From contig CM030853.1 in NCBI GenBank assembly GCA_018105865.1, positions 6,704,075 to 6,768,074 of the forward strand: a DNA stretch of 64,000 bases, written 5' to 3'. Shown piece by piece: positions 44,762 through 57,700 of the stretch. Source of the stretch: Metaphire vulgaris (taxonomy: Eukaryota; Annelida; Clitellata; Crassiclitellata; Megascolecidae). A program made the translations under genes and the position numbers. Position 1 is the stretch's first letter, and the number at the start of each line of letters is the position of its first letter. The notes beneath the pieces are model-generated. The model had not been told where the DNA came from and ran no database searches. It saw only the letters and a list, made by a program, of their open reading frames with translations.

Positions 44762-45044
44762 GGGGTCGTCCATAAATTATGTAACGCGGTTAGGGAGGGG
44801 GATCCGAACATTTGTTACGAAGTGTGAGACGACGAGGGGGGTCCGTAAATGTGACGTAACGCAAAAAAATTTTAAGTGATGACAATTGACCTCTTTTGCT
44901 TGTCAAGACTTTTTGGAAGATGAAAATGGGGGGTCGGCCCATTGTTACGTCATATTTTAGGGGGTCTGACGTTTTGTTACATTGCGTTACGTAGGGGGGG
45001 TCAAAAAGTGCCAAAATCGCGTTATGTAATTTATGGACGACCCC
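44762..45044. mobile_element. MITE with GGGGTCGTCCATAAATTATG ends and TAT duplication (283 bp)
   Basis: It starts GGGGTCGTCCATAAATTATG TAACGCG and ends CGCGTTATGTAATTTATGGA CGACCCC, about 27 bp of near-perfect inverted repeat. It is flanked by tat on both sides. The superfamily is uncertain. Confidence 0.75.
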
Positions 45045-45052
45045 TATGACAA

Positions 45053-48000
45053 AAACGTCAATACTTCAACAAATGTTGTGACAAAAATCTACAGTGGTTT
45101 AGCCTAGCACGGAAAATGTCAAAGCTCTTCTGTTGGAATTAACTAACAAAAAAACAGCGACACAATTCGTCAAATTAAAGAAACTTTTCTCAAGTGAAGG
45201 AAACTATGAACAGATATTTAATTGCCGAGTCATCAACGAATCCATTAAATAAATTTTCTGATAGCAGAAAATCACCTTAAATGTAACCATAGTCTGACAC
45301 TAGCTACTACTAGCGAATAGTATTTAGCAAGCACTCTTTTACCAATAACATAAAAGAGATCACAAAATATACGATAGTCAGTGATGCAATTGCATGTAAT
45401 TTTATATAAAATACCTCTTCCGTAACAATGTACTCGGTCTGCCCAATTACAACCAAGCCAGCAATTCCAACACCAAAGCATAAACAAATACATCAATTTG
45501 TAAGAAATTTATTTATGCTTCAAGGCTTCTAAATGACAGAACCGAATTTTAATAATTTTTAAACAAATTACTACCAAACACCGTTATTTACAAATTACAC
45601 ATTTAAACAGCTATGCAATGCATAGCATTAGCTATGCGATGCATAGCATTAGAAATTTTTTTTTAAAATTCAAATGGATTGCTGCTTCTACATCTCAAAA
45701 ATAAACAACAATACAAATAATTTGCAAGATCAAACAGCACTGAACTTACAAAATAGTAAAACATTTGTTAATATGTCTGCATTAGAACCGTATGCATTTC
45801 AAAAATTAAATAAAACCAAAATACTCTGAAGTTGGCTAGCCACATTATACAAACATCGTGCAAAACTGAATCAAGAATTGAATGAGCGTCTTATTTAGTG
45901 CTTAATGTGCATTCAATCTTCTGTAGAAACATACTTAACTATTGCAGCAGAGAAAACAGAAAATCAGTAAACAATGGATCTTGGGAAACAATTTGAAATT
46001 GCTCAAGTTAACATGGTCCCTATCGCGAGTTTTATGAACAACTACTAATGGACGCAACATGCAAAGAAACAGTATGGCATGCAGCTTATACATCTGCTGT
46101 AAGAACTAAACTGCTTCTGCCGTTATCTGCATTTAGAATTTCAGCTCTAAGCTTAGACCTTGTGACTAAGCAATCTATCCCTTAAAACAATCTATCATGA
46201 CATTTCTATTTCACTTTTTAACTGACAACTCATCAGTCATAAGGTAAAACTTAACAGTTATATCATGACTGGAGGATTAGGTCACACAAATCTTCCAATT
46301 GATGCAATTTAGATGCTGATCCAACAACAAAATTATGGAAGGCAGATTTCACCTGCAGTGACAGTGGGGGCACTATAACCTGGGCCAGAGGTACCTTAAC
46401 CCACCCAAATGCCACTACCACCAAAATCAAGGCAAGGACTTTTGCTGGTCAGCACCATACGGAAAAGAAATATTGTCATTGTAGGTTGGACTACAGCTGT
46501 ATAGCGTCTATATTTTAAAATCTCTGCTCGTCCATTATCTTCAAAACCATGTTATTACAGTATTGTTGTTATTATCGCTGTTGACATTATTGTTGCTGAC
46601 ATCATTAGTAAAGAAAATTTTCTGCACTAAACTGTTAATTCTTATTTTCTGACTATAACGTTAATGTTTATGTTTTTTCTAATAAGACAGGGTTTTTAAA
46701 CATCTCCGCCAATTAATTATCTACAGAGATTGTCTTCTGGTGATAAGTCCTTGTATAGCTAGAATGAGTTTTATGACATGAGAGATCAGCTATTTCCCAA
46801 AAGCAAGATTCATGCGTTCTTAACACGATGCCTTCAAAACCCAGCTCACACCACTCAAGTCCATAAAACCGTCAAGTCTGGCTAATTTTTCTGTACTGTA
46901 TCCCTAGTAACCAAGTTCAAATTATTCATCAAGAGTCCCAAAGAAACTGACAGAATCCTTGTCAGGTCTTGAATAAAATGGTCTGCATTACTCAAGAAAT
47001 CATGTTATCCAAGACCATGTTAACGAGATTTTACTGTAATTAGAAACAACTCGCCAATCAATTAAAATTATCAAATAATAGTTGAAGATTGCAAATATTT
47101 GCAACAAAAGAACATTCGAATGATGACATCAGTTAGTATTTATTTCATTCCAGTTGAGATGATCCAGTAAAATAAAATCTGCCACAGCTTTGTACATAAT
47201 AATGTCCATGAGATTAAAATGACAGACAGAAGTAATTAAGATTATCATGACAGAAAAATTCTACAGACAGAAAAATAAAACCACCTCAGCGCCATAGTAG
47301 TTGTAAAACATTAGATAATTATTTCTTACACTATTTCAAAACAAATGCTCTAATCAAATTTCAAAATGTTCATATAGTCCCATAATGCAAAATGCAGTAG
47401 AAACTGATACTGCAAATGCATCCGATTGTCAAGAAGCTAGGTTTAGTTACGCTGTTATTACTACTACAATGGACAACAAATGAATTGCTTAAAGAATCAA
47501 AGTGATAAGGATTAATAAACTAGTAAACAAATTATTCCAAATCGTAAAGTCTCAGTGATAACAAAAGTGGAGAGAATACAAAGACTGGCTCTACATAAAT
47601 CCACATAACAAACAAGATGTCTTCAAAACAGGAGATATTTACTATCAGTTTGATTTCTCTGATGAACCATGATAAACTCTTCCCAACGCCGTTGCTTTTC
47701 AAGATTAGTTATGCGCACACGCTGGATGCTAATTCAATAAAACCAATCGTGCAAATGATGTAATAATGATATAACAGAGAATCAAATTGTGAAATGCTTT
47801 TAAATTAAACGGTTAGAACAGTGTACAGTCTGGTTATTCCGCTATTACTATTACAATGGAACATAAATTAATCAAATCTAATCTAAATGCTGTTGCCTAA
47901 ACTGTTGTTCGACCAAACAGTTATTTAATCAAAAACAGAAAACCGCCATCAGTAAGCACACACACGTACGCACGTGCCACAGTGGCAGTCAGCACGCATC

Positions 48001-48080
48001 ATATTGAATGTCACAGAAAAATTAAGCCCCATATAGTACACAAGAATAAAAATTCATACCACAGAATTCAATAGTTCTTT
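45053..48080. other. Gene-poor, mostly unique AT-rich DNA between the convergent genes
   Basis: Apart from the short palindrome at 45609 it has no recognised repeat or ORF. Its proximal part (roughly 47000-48080) is a likely TM9SF1 3' UTR on the - strand, but I could not assign a poly(A) signal with confidence. Confidence 0.5.
45609..45652. repeat. Duplicated short palindrome GCTATGCAATGCATAGC
   Basis: Two tandem 21-22 bp units, each a near-perfect palindrome centred on TGCATAG/CTATGCA, with T-rich sequence following. Confidence 0.7.
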
Positions 48081-48282
48081 TTAGTCCATTTTTATGTTAA
48101 CATATATGTAGCGAACAAATTTCAGAGACGCAAAGAAAGACATCGTCCCGAGCATCAGGAAGAAAACGTAACACGCCAAAAAAGTGTAGCCAAAGAATTC
48201 AATTGTCTGCAGCATTCCCGACATGCTAGATCTCTTAAAGTAGTAGAACAAGGCATAGAAGAAAACGAACAACCCTGTTGAC
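48081..48282 (-). CDS. TM9SF1: TM9SF1 last exon with stop
   Basis: [20 protein letters not shown], then two membrane helices and [15 protein letters not shown] with TAA at 48083-48081. Acceptor GCTGCTTTACAG. Confidence 0.96.
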
Positions 48283-51200
48283 CTGTAAAGCAGCAGAACA
48301 GAAGAAACTCGATTAGTAAATGCGCAAATATTTTCAAAGAGCAAACCATTAAATTTTGTGAAATGCGGGTCTCGGACAACCTCTAAACAAGTCTGGCAGG
48401 ACAGTGGGATGCTAATATATTGATACAGTAAAACCTCTTCAGCTCGCCACCATTTGTTCGACGTCAAACTTTGGCGAGAGGCGAATTGACGGCTTAACGA
48501 ATACAATACTCACTACTGAGGCTAGCCCCCCCACCCACACGTGGCGGGATGAGAATTCCTGGTGCTCCATGGGGAAGAGGACTAACTCCACCGGGTACCC
48601 GTGGAAACGGGGTCAGCTCATGAACAAATGGCAAGTTGGTGAATTTCATTTCACCGGACTGCTACAAGAAACTGTAAACGTGTAAAAGGAATGTCTCTAA
48701 GCTAGTTGGCTGCATCTGTATTTCGTAATGTTTACGTGCAGGTCAGAGTACGATCCTTTGTCTGCAGTCACGGGGAGGGGTTGGCGGGAGCGGGGTGACT
48801 GTCACGGGGCGGGGGCAGATTCTTGCTCAGTGCAGACCTATACCACAAGCTCTTCATCAGTCATTAGCTGATTATCAACACCAACGCATTCATCGGGGGT
48901 CATTAACTTTGTAAACAGTAGTTCAAGAGCTTAGCCAATACGGGTAACCAAAGGGGGTGAGCTAAAGAGGTAAAAATGCATAGGCATCGATTTCTGAAAG
49001 TTGTGGTGATGGTGAGCAGCAAGTTTGGCGACTTAAAGAGGTAGATTACATGGGTGGAAATCCATTGTTATTCCATCCATGACGAGATGGGAGTTTGGCA
49101 AGCTAAAGCTAAAGAGGTTTTACTGTATGCGGCTGCAGTATAAATAAAATCTTCAAACCTGATCATATACAAGTCCAAATTTCAATACACCCAGTCTGGG
49201 CGCATTAGCAAGCTATCAGAACTTTCGTCCAGCTAATGAAACAATCTTTTTATTCCATTAATATGAAAATGTTCTTGTTCTTAAGACAATTGAACAATGT
49301 GGTTATCGCCAATGAGTCAGTCTGAAATGCTTTGATGTCTCAGAAATCTTTGTGAAAACTAACAAGAAACTTTATATCCTTATGTCTTGGTAGTTAATAG
49401 CTCTGTTTGCACTGTATTGGGCTTTTTGCTTTTTTGTTGTCATTTCTACTTGTGCTGCAGCAAATTTAAAGTATTAAGGTGGTCATGGTGTCAGTAACGA
49501 GTCTTTCTTTGAATTTTTCATTATGAAGATTGTGACTTCTTCAATTATTTATATCCCAGAATCTTGCCAGTACCATCCCTTTGCTCATCAGAAGGACATT
49601 ATCAGTATGAAGAATGCTAGCTGTAATATATAATATATTTGGTTTTATTGATCCCAGCTTATGTGAGTATGTGGTTAGGCCACTACTTAGTTTCTCACAT
49701 AAATTGCTGGAAAAATTGCTAGACCTCTGGTGGGCCACGTAAAATCAGCCCGCGGGCTACATGTGGCCCAAAGGCACATGTTGGACAGCAGTGACGTAAA
49801 GTATGACATTTGGCAACAACTTTACACTACATCCAATGTACTCGATGCAGCAGTAAGTAAGTAAGCAGCACTGATGGCTAAATCATACAATTTTGGATCA
49901 TGTGACCCATCAGATATTAACGACCCATCACCCACCCACCGCCATCTCTCGGACTTATCGCATAGAAGCGTATACTTGAATAAATCCGTGCATGAATCCC
50001 TTGTTAGTCAAAGACCGAAGAACAAAGCAATTTTCTAACCCGGCACTGAAAATAGATCTCCACCACCAGCGGTAGTCTTCAACGGATAGCTGGAAGTAGG
50101 TCAGGGCAACCGATATGCAGCCTGTGACACTCAGAAGGATCGCGTACACAACGAACAGGATTCCGTACAGGGTGTACTGTTCTCGGCCCCAGACGGTCGC
50201 AAATATGTAGTAAAGCTCAACAGAGATAGCACTATAACATAGTAAAAATGAAATCATGTGCCATTATATTTATGTTACTTTATTTTTATTCAGCTTCTAC
50301 CAAAAACAATGATAAAACACAATTACAAATTCTGTTTATTTAAGTTCTCAATTTCTGTCTCTCAAGTCAATATGACAGAATCCTATCCTGAAATGAAAAG
50401 CATGAACTCACTAACTGAGCCTGGTAAGCTTACAGCCTTACACAAACACAAAAGCAATTAGATTCCAGAGTGCATATCAGAAAAAAAAAGTTAACACAGG
50501 TCATCAGCTCAAGCATAATATTAAAACACTGAACTACTTAAGAACTTTTAACTAATATTTTCTAAGGTTGGAATGCACAGTCCAGCATATTTACAGGAAA
50601 TGTTTTTTAAATTTTATATCTTTAATACACACACATTTTCACATTTCAATAGGCCACCATGATCCACCACATCCCCAAAAATGCTACTCAAAACACATCT
50701 TGAAAAATTTCAATAACAGTCATTAAACCAAATACACAATCAAATGAACTCTCAGCAAACCTCAATTAGGAAACCACATTAACACTTCTGAACACGATTT
50801 AAACTTGATGGTTTCACGCAAGTAATCACACCAATTTTAAAATTAAAACAACATTAGAACCCAATCTCAAGCAAGATGCCATTTCTGATTGTAAATGATA
50901 CAGGACGGCCACAAGGGCATCAAATACCAGGCAAATACTCACCTGAACGGTAGAAATCCTCCAACAATGCAGTGTGCCAAGGTTGATCTGTACCATACAA
51001 GTGGAGGTATTTCACGCGCTATGTTCTTTGTGCGGCAAGGAGCATCAAAGCCGTTCGCCCAATTCTTGCCAAATATGCTTCCGACCACCGTCAATGGATA
51101 ACCCACTAAAACACACAAACCTCGCGTCTATCATTCCACAGCATATGATGCAATTTATACTAAACCTATGAAAGCATTTATACATTTTGCATAATATTTT

Positions 51201-51675
51201 TTACGATGGAACCACAATACAAGTTCTCAGTTTCCAAAGTGATAATAAAAAGCTTACTAACTGTACACATTAAGCTTATTATAACAATATTTTGTTATAA
51301 TAAAGAATAAAAAGTGCACTAATTCCTAATTTCAAGCTATTAGATAAAACTTTTATTCATATGTTTTTTTCCATAAAATCAAAGCGCCAAGCGTATGAAG
51401 AGGTTAATTCAATGATAGAAAATTTACTTACGGACACCCCAAAGCGTGCCAAGGAGAATAACAGTTCCCCAGGGAAGAGCCTGTGTTGAACCATAAGCCC
51501 AAGCCACTGTATTGACAAAGCTCCATACCACAAAAAATGGTCCTACACAACAAATAAACAAAGAACTTATTTTAACCCCTATGGAACTGAGTATACTCAG
51601 TTACGTTGTATAAAGTTACAAAGTATCAGGCAGTTCAAGTCAAGTCAGTGCACCATACATACATACATACATACA

Positions 51676-51706
<31 letters not shown>

Positions 51707-54700
51707 GTGTGATACAGACATGAAAACAATTTACTCAATTCTCTCACCTGCAAATAAGATAGATGTCAGATTGGCATTCCACACCCAGTTCTCCCCGCCC
51801 ATTTTTTTGTACAGGTTCGCAGAAACATAACCAGAAATACCTGCAAAACAGATAACAGATTTAAAAGCCAATGCTTCAGTGAAATGCTCGGACACCAACT
51901 TAATTCTGACTTTCAAAACATTTCATTGCAGCAAACACTCAAAACATTTCACTTCTGCTATAAACAAACAAAACTACTTATCCAACTCTAGATCTGCATA
52001 CTCACATTAGCTCTGTCCATAGCTTTCCGTCTCACGCAAAACAGTCAATCATAACAAATGCCATGCTCAACAATGTCATGCATAAAAGTAACAAGCATCC
52101 AAGTTCTAATAATGGTATAATTTATAATCAATGACAACTATACTCAGCCGTAAAATGCGTGCTCAACACACTTTGCAAAGAATCATTAAAGCATCATAAG
52201 CATTTGTAACCTACGGCATTTTCATAACAGCAGCAAAAATTCTTAGAACAACTTAAGTAGGAAAATGCCACGCTTACATGATGTAAAAGCATACAGCAGG
52301 ATGCCTGCTGTATTGATGGAGCCATGGTGATGAACATTGAACATTCCAAGTAAAGCCATCAACAGAATACTTGACGCAAGAATCAGAAACTGAGTACCAA
52401 CGCCTACAAGTTATATATTTCAAGATAAACGCAAAACAGCTTAAACTGGTCTATCATAGTGTTGAAATCACTCCACTTGCAAACAGAAGACCAACTGGGT
52501 AATGAATTCAGCAAGTTAATATTGTATCAATCAACACATAAACATCATGGAAAAATCAATAAATTATTATAACTAATTTATGCGGATATAAATTATGGCA
52601 AGAAAGTAATAAAAAAAAATTAAAGCGCAGACCAAGAATGGCGCAGAACAGTGTTTTCGCTGGTGGAAATCGGAACACATCCGTATGAATGATCTTCCAT
52701 CCGTTATCCTCCTCTTCAACAATGTCATCGTCGTCTTCAATGTTGTAACGAGCAAAGTCTTTCTTAAGGACTCGTGTCTAACAAAATTCAAATCTCATTT
52801 GCACAAGGTTTTCAATAAAATGTAACTACTATTATTAAAAAAGCAATCAAACCTACAAAATCTGAGATTCTAACAACTCTAATGTTTTATTATACTTTCC
52901 CATTATTACTAAGAACAAATGACAAAGGACTGATCCTGTAGAATATAAAAATTAACAAACAAACAGAATGACTCTGCAAAATTACCCTTATTATAATGCT
53001 TTTCAAAAATTATATAATATTCACATAATTGTTCTAGAAAGGCATATGAAGCACTTGTACAAAAGAGACAACAATTAACCTCCTTGGCATCACATTCTTT
53101 GGCAGTTTTTTGTTCCAAAAGCGTTGTATTGCATTCGTTACATTGCTTCTGAAGCACATACTCACTCATTGTTTGCCTCAATTCGCCGCAGGACCAGATG
53201 CATATATGTGACCAAGTCTGACAAAAGGGACCACAAGTCACTTCACAGTTTAGGCTATAGAGGCACTCTAGTGTTGATTGGTCATATCTGGGTCAAAAGT
53301 AGTTCTGCGTGGCAGCCTACTGGTATGGGTGTCTCTAGTACTGGCCAGATGATTGACAGTGGTGTGTTTGAAGTATTTTGGCAAGATTAAGCGTGTTAAC
53401 TGAAGCATGGGAAAATGGACAAGTTGAGCCGGCATTTAAATGCCCTACGTATGAATACAAGCTCTTATAAAGTTACAATTTGCTGATGATTATTATAGAT
53501 TATGCTAAAGACAACTATAAATTGTATTTTCTTAACCCGTTAACTGGGCACCCGAGTAATGCTCGTCCATTTTATATTGAGTTACGAATAGTTGCCCAGT
53601 TAAGGGGTTAAGAGTAATAATGTTCAGTATTAGAGAGAATGTCGCCTGGATGGGTTGAAATGAGAATCTGTATCAAACTACTATCTTAAACTACGCTGCC
53701 ACACCGACTGGGTTTAAAGCATTGATTACGCGGTAAATCGATTTTTTTAAAATAAATTTCTTGGATGATGCTTGCAAATTCTTAACGATTTCCAGTTAAG
53801 TTGCGATGTTTACCAGATGTTTTACAGTGAGTCTTAAAATAACAATATTATACTTTATCTATTTCAGTAATAAGGTGCGTGGTGGAGCAGTGGTTAGCCC
53901 ACTGGTCTGCCAATCAGTGGTTCAACTCCCGGCCTTGGCAGTAACTTTTCTGTTGTTTCTGTACCAAGCACCCCAGCCGACCAGCTGTGAATGAGTACAT
54001 CGGGTGTTAACTCAGTGGAAGGAAAGGCGGCGAGGGAAAGGCTGGCAACCGCCCTCATTTAGCCGTTGCTATGTGAAACTGAAGGTGCTAAGTACAGGCG
54101 CTGAGCCTATGGAGTGTACCTTTTATTATTTCAGTAAACATGAACAGAATTTCATCTGCAGTTTTATTTGTTGTTTGCCTGTGATGGATGCCACATTAAA
54201 CCACAAGAGGTATATTTTTTGAGAAACTTTTGGTAAGTACTAATTTGTTAGCAGCTACAAATCTATTTATATTTATGAGCTGCAATGATGGTGATGACTT
54301 GTGGTTATTAATAACACATACTGTCATAAAACAGCCAAGGCTTTTTGTTAACAATGAAGTACTTTTAATGTTATGATGTGCCTAACTTACAGAAAACTTG
54401 CAATTTCTCGAAAACGCTGTTTTCTGCACTTGCATTATAATATTTTATTACTGCATCAAATAGCAAGATAACTTTGTTTTTAAAATGTAAATGTCAATCT
54501 GGACTCTGACTCTGTCTTTAATGCAATGGCTTTAACTCAGTTTCCTACTTTTGGTCCCTTTTGTCAGATTTGGTCACATATGGGCAATTATTGGACACCT
54601 GAATGTACCAATAATGGGCTCAGAGGTCCACATGCATACATGCATACCGCATATGCTAGAACACAATGCCACCAATTGCCGCTTTTATGTGGGTGTGTCA

Positions 54701-57700
54701 CAGAAGCAATTAACTGGGTGGTCTCACCTGCCTCGAATGCCTACTACCGTAGATATAGACAATGGACGAGTAATGCTCGTCCTTTACCGCTTTTTGTATC
54801 AAAATGGTTGGAAAAGTCATGGTCGTTGTAACCGCTAGGGAGGTTAAAAGAAAATACCACCTTGGCCAGATCAAACACTAGAACTAAACAATAATAATAT
54901 GACCAATAATAATGGAACTACACCATAACCAATAATATGTGATTGGGTTGAATGAAAGTTGGCTTAAGTCATCTCCAACAAGAGAACAGCAAAGCTAAAA
55001 TAATAACCTTAAATAAAGCCATGTAAAAATGTATTTGATAATGTTTATATAAATTAATGGCTAGGCAAAGTTCAGAATTAACAGAACACAGCACAGAGAA
55101 AAACTATAAAGCCATAACGAGTCTTTAAAAAAACCAATCACAAAATCAGATGTAATATCTACCAAAATGATGACAACAAATCCCATCAGTAGAAACACGA
55201 GTACCATGGAGTTGATGATTGACAACCAATGAATCTGAAGCATAACACACAATTACAAGTCCATAAGACCAGGTACATGATCATTTTTCCACTGCAACAT
55301 ACAGTAGAATCTCGTTATATTGAAGTTCAAGGGACCGTGATAAATACTTCGATATATCCGAGGTTCGATATATCCGATTCCTGTATCACTAATACTGTTT
55401 TGGCGGGACCGACGCTCAAACTTCGATATAAACGTGATTTCGATATAAGCGAGTTCGATATAACGAGGCTCTACTGTATTGTTGATACCATTGTGATCAG
55501 CATCCACATCAATATTCATGTCATCCATGTCATCATCTTTCTGCATTTAATACATATGCCTTTCCTGATGTCAACCCTTGATAATAATTGGCAATTTCTA
55601 GCCAAGGATGCAAAGATCTTGGGGCCAATATTGCTTACCATGTTAAGAGTCCATAGACATACAGTAATGTCAATTTAATGCAATCCTGTCTAACTATAAC
55701 AAGCTAGCTCATTAGGTGCAATCAGGAGACACAGACCCTGCTAAACTGATAAGCAATACCCCCATTGATATTGGTAAACAGCAATAAGATGAAAGATTCA
55801 ATGGCATCCCTTGCCCCATTACACAGTACATCAAAAGCAGATCAGAGTCAAAGGTACCTGTACAATACAAGCAGCAAAACTGAAAGCAATGCACTAAAAG
55901 AAAGGCCATGGACGCTGTAAAGGATGGTAGTACAGTAGAACTTCACTATAACAGAAACAGTTATAACGTTCACGCTCGGTTATAACATGCCAAAAGGTAC
56001 GGTCCCATTTGATGCGCTACTGTTTTGGATGCTATTTGGTATAACGTATCTCGGGTATAACAGGCTAAATTTCACAGACCTGCCAGGTATGTTATAATGA
56101 AGTCCTACTGTAATAAAGTAGGTTAACTTAAATATTCCTAGTGAAACAGAGCCCTCCCAAGATAAGTCACAGCCTAGTAGTATTAGTAAATGTATTCTTG
56201 AGCTTTTCATAATCAGGTTACCTACGAATGAAAATTTTGAAATTAATGACAAACTTTAACTTCAAATAAACAAGTCATTGTTCTACTACTGACAGAAGAG
56301 ATTTATGCTTTTCCTAGGGAAAAACAAACATGACATTCTTTACTACATGAGAAAGAACATTAACTCTGTTTTAGGCTAATACATGCAAAGCCATAATAAT
56401 TATTAAACCAATTGCATTAGCTACAGCTATCTATGCCAGCATTGCTTTAGTTACTACAATGAGTTTCATTATTAACAAGTCTTCTCAATATTAAATGCCA
56501 TTGCATCATTTTGCCCCTCTATCCTTCCCCGGATGGAAAAAACAACCTCCAGAGTCTTTGGAAAGAAGCTGTTGTCTCTGACCCTCTTCTCACGATCTTT
56601 GTAATCCATGCTGAAGCAGAGCAACAAAAGTTATGATTCCAATAAACACACAAACGAAGCACCAACACAGTCAATTATATGAGAAAATCCTCAGAAACAT
56701 AAATAAAAGCTCCATAATTTCTTTAACCCTTAAACCAAAAAAGGCACAGATACTTTGTAACTATAAGCAAAGTAACCAAGTATACTCAATTCTGGCAGTT
56801 TAAGGGTTAAACATCAAACTATGCTTAAAATTAGAGGTGCACCAACTGAGACCCTGGCCGACCATTGGCCGGTCAATTATCAGCCTCAAACCAGCCAACT
56901 ACCAGCCGATTACTGATTATTGATTGTTTTGTCCATTAGAGAGTTTAACGTATAGTCAAATGTATTGGATAAATGCTATTGCATCACCTCGTCCCTAGTT
57001 CACACTCGCTGGGCAACTGTACAAGATTTGAAAAAGGGTTAACCAACAGTGAATAAAACTAAATTAAAATGCACCCAAAAGCATAACCACAAAAACGACT
57101 TTCTTTCCTAAAAACCGAAAATGGAGGCTAGTGTAATTTATAAAATAAGTTACATATGCGTCATGTCAAAGAGATGGGTTGGCAAGCAGACTCCACATTA
57201 TCTCAGAGTTACTGATGGTTTTTGGCAGCTGCCATCAGAACCAGTTGTAGTGAATCACTCTTCTATCACTGGCTACACACTGGTTGCAGCTAAGTTAGTG
57301 AACTGTGGACTATGCAACCTTCCCCAATCAACATTCAGCTTTAGCATTTACTTGTTTCTGTTCTGTTTTCTTAATACGGTAATTTCTATTTTCTACTACA
57401 ATTAACAATTAATCAGCCAGTAATCGGTGCCTGCTGATAATCTGTCAATGACGATAGTTAAACAGCTGATATCAATACCAGCCGATAATCGGTGCACCTC
57501 TTCTTAAAATCGATTGTATTTAACAATATCAACAATTAATTTATCAACATCATATGTGTATGTGTTTTTTAAATGAAAAGAAAATCAAACAGAATGAAAG
57601 TTACTTTGTTTCGTGCCATTTGACACTATATGTGAATGGTATTTCGAGAGGACCATTCACCCCATCAAGACGTGTAGGATCACCATCCTTTGTTGAAATA

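Larger units (their letters stand above)
52778..55162 (-). other. TM9SF1 intron 8, 2.4 kb
   Basis: It contains a piggyBac-like MITE (53536), a tRNA-derived SINE (53873) and a sequence GGTCCCTTTTGTCAGA(C/T)TTGG present in inverted orientation at about 53210 and 54547, possibly the ends of another unidentified element. Confidence 0.5.

Noticed and set aside
53873..53945. Functional tRNA gene
   Set aside because: A and B boxes are present but the arms do not fold cleanly and a SINE body continues downstream.
54526..54838. Coding exon with two overlapping open frames
   Set aside because: The sequence shares GGTCCCTTTTGTCAGA with an inverted copy near 53210 and is better explained as a repeat. 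No fit to TM9SF1 phases.
57121..57405. 94-codon frame in the TM9SF1 intron
   Set aside because: It falls inside the 671-bp hAT-like element and has no transposase or other motif.
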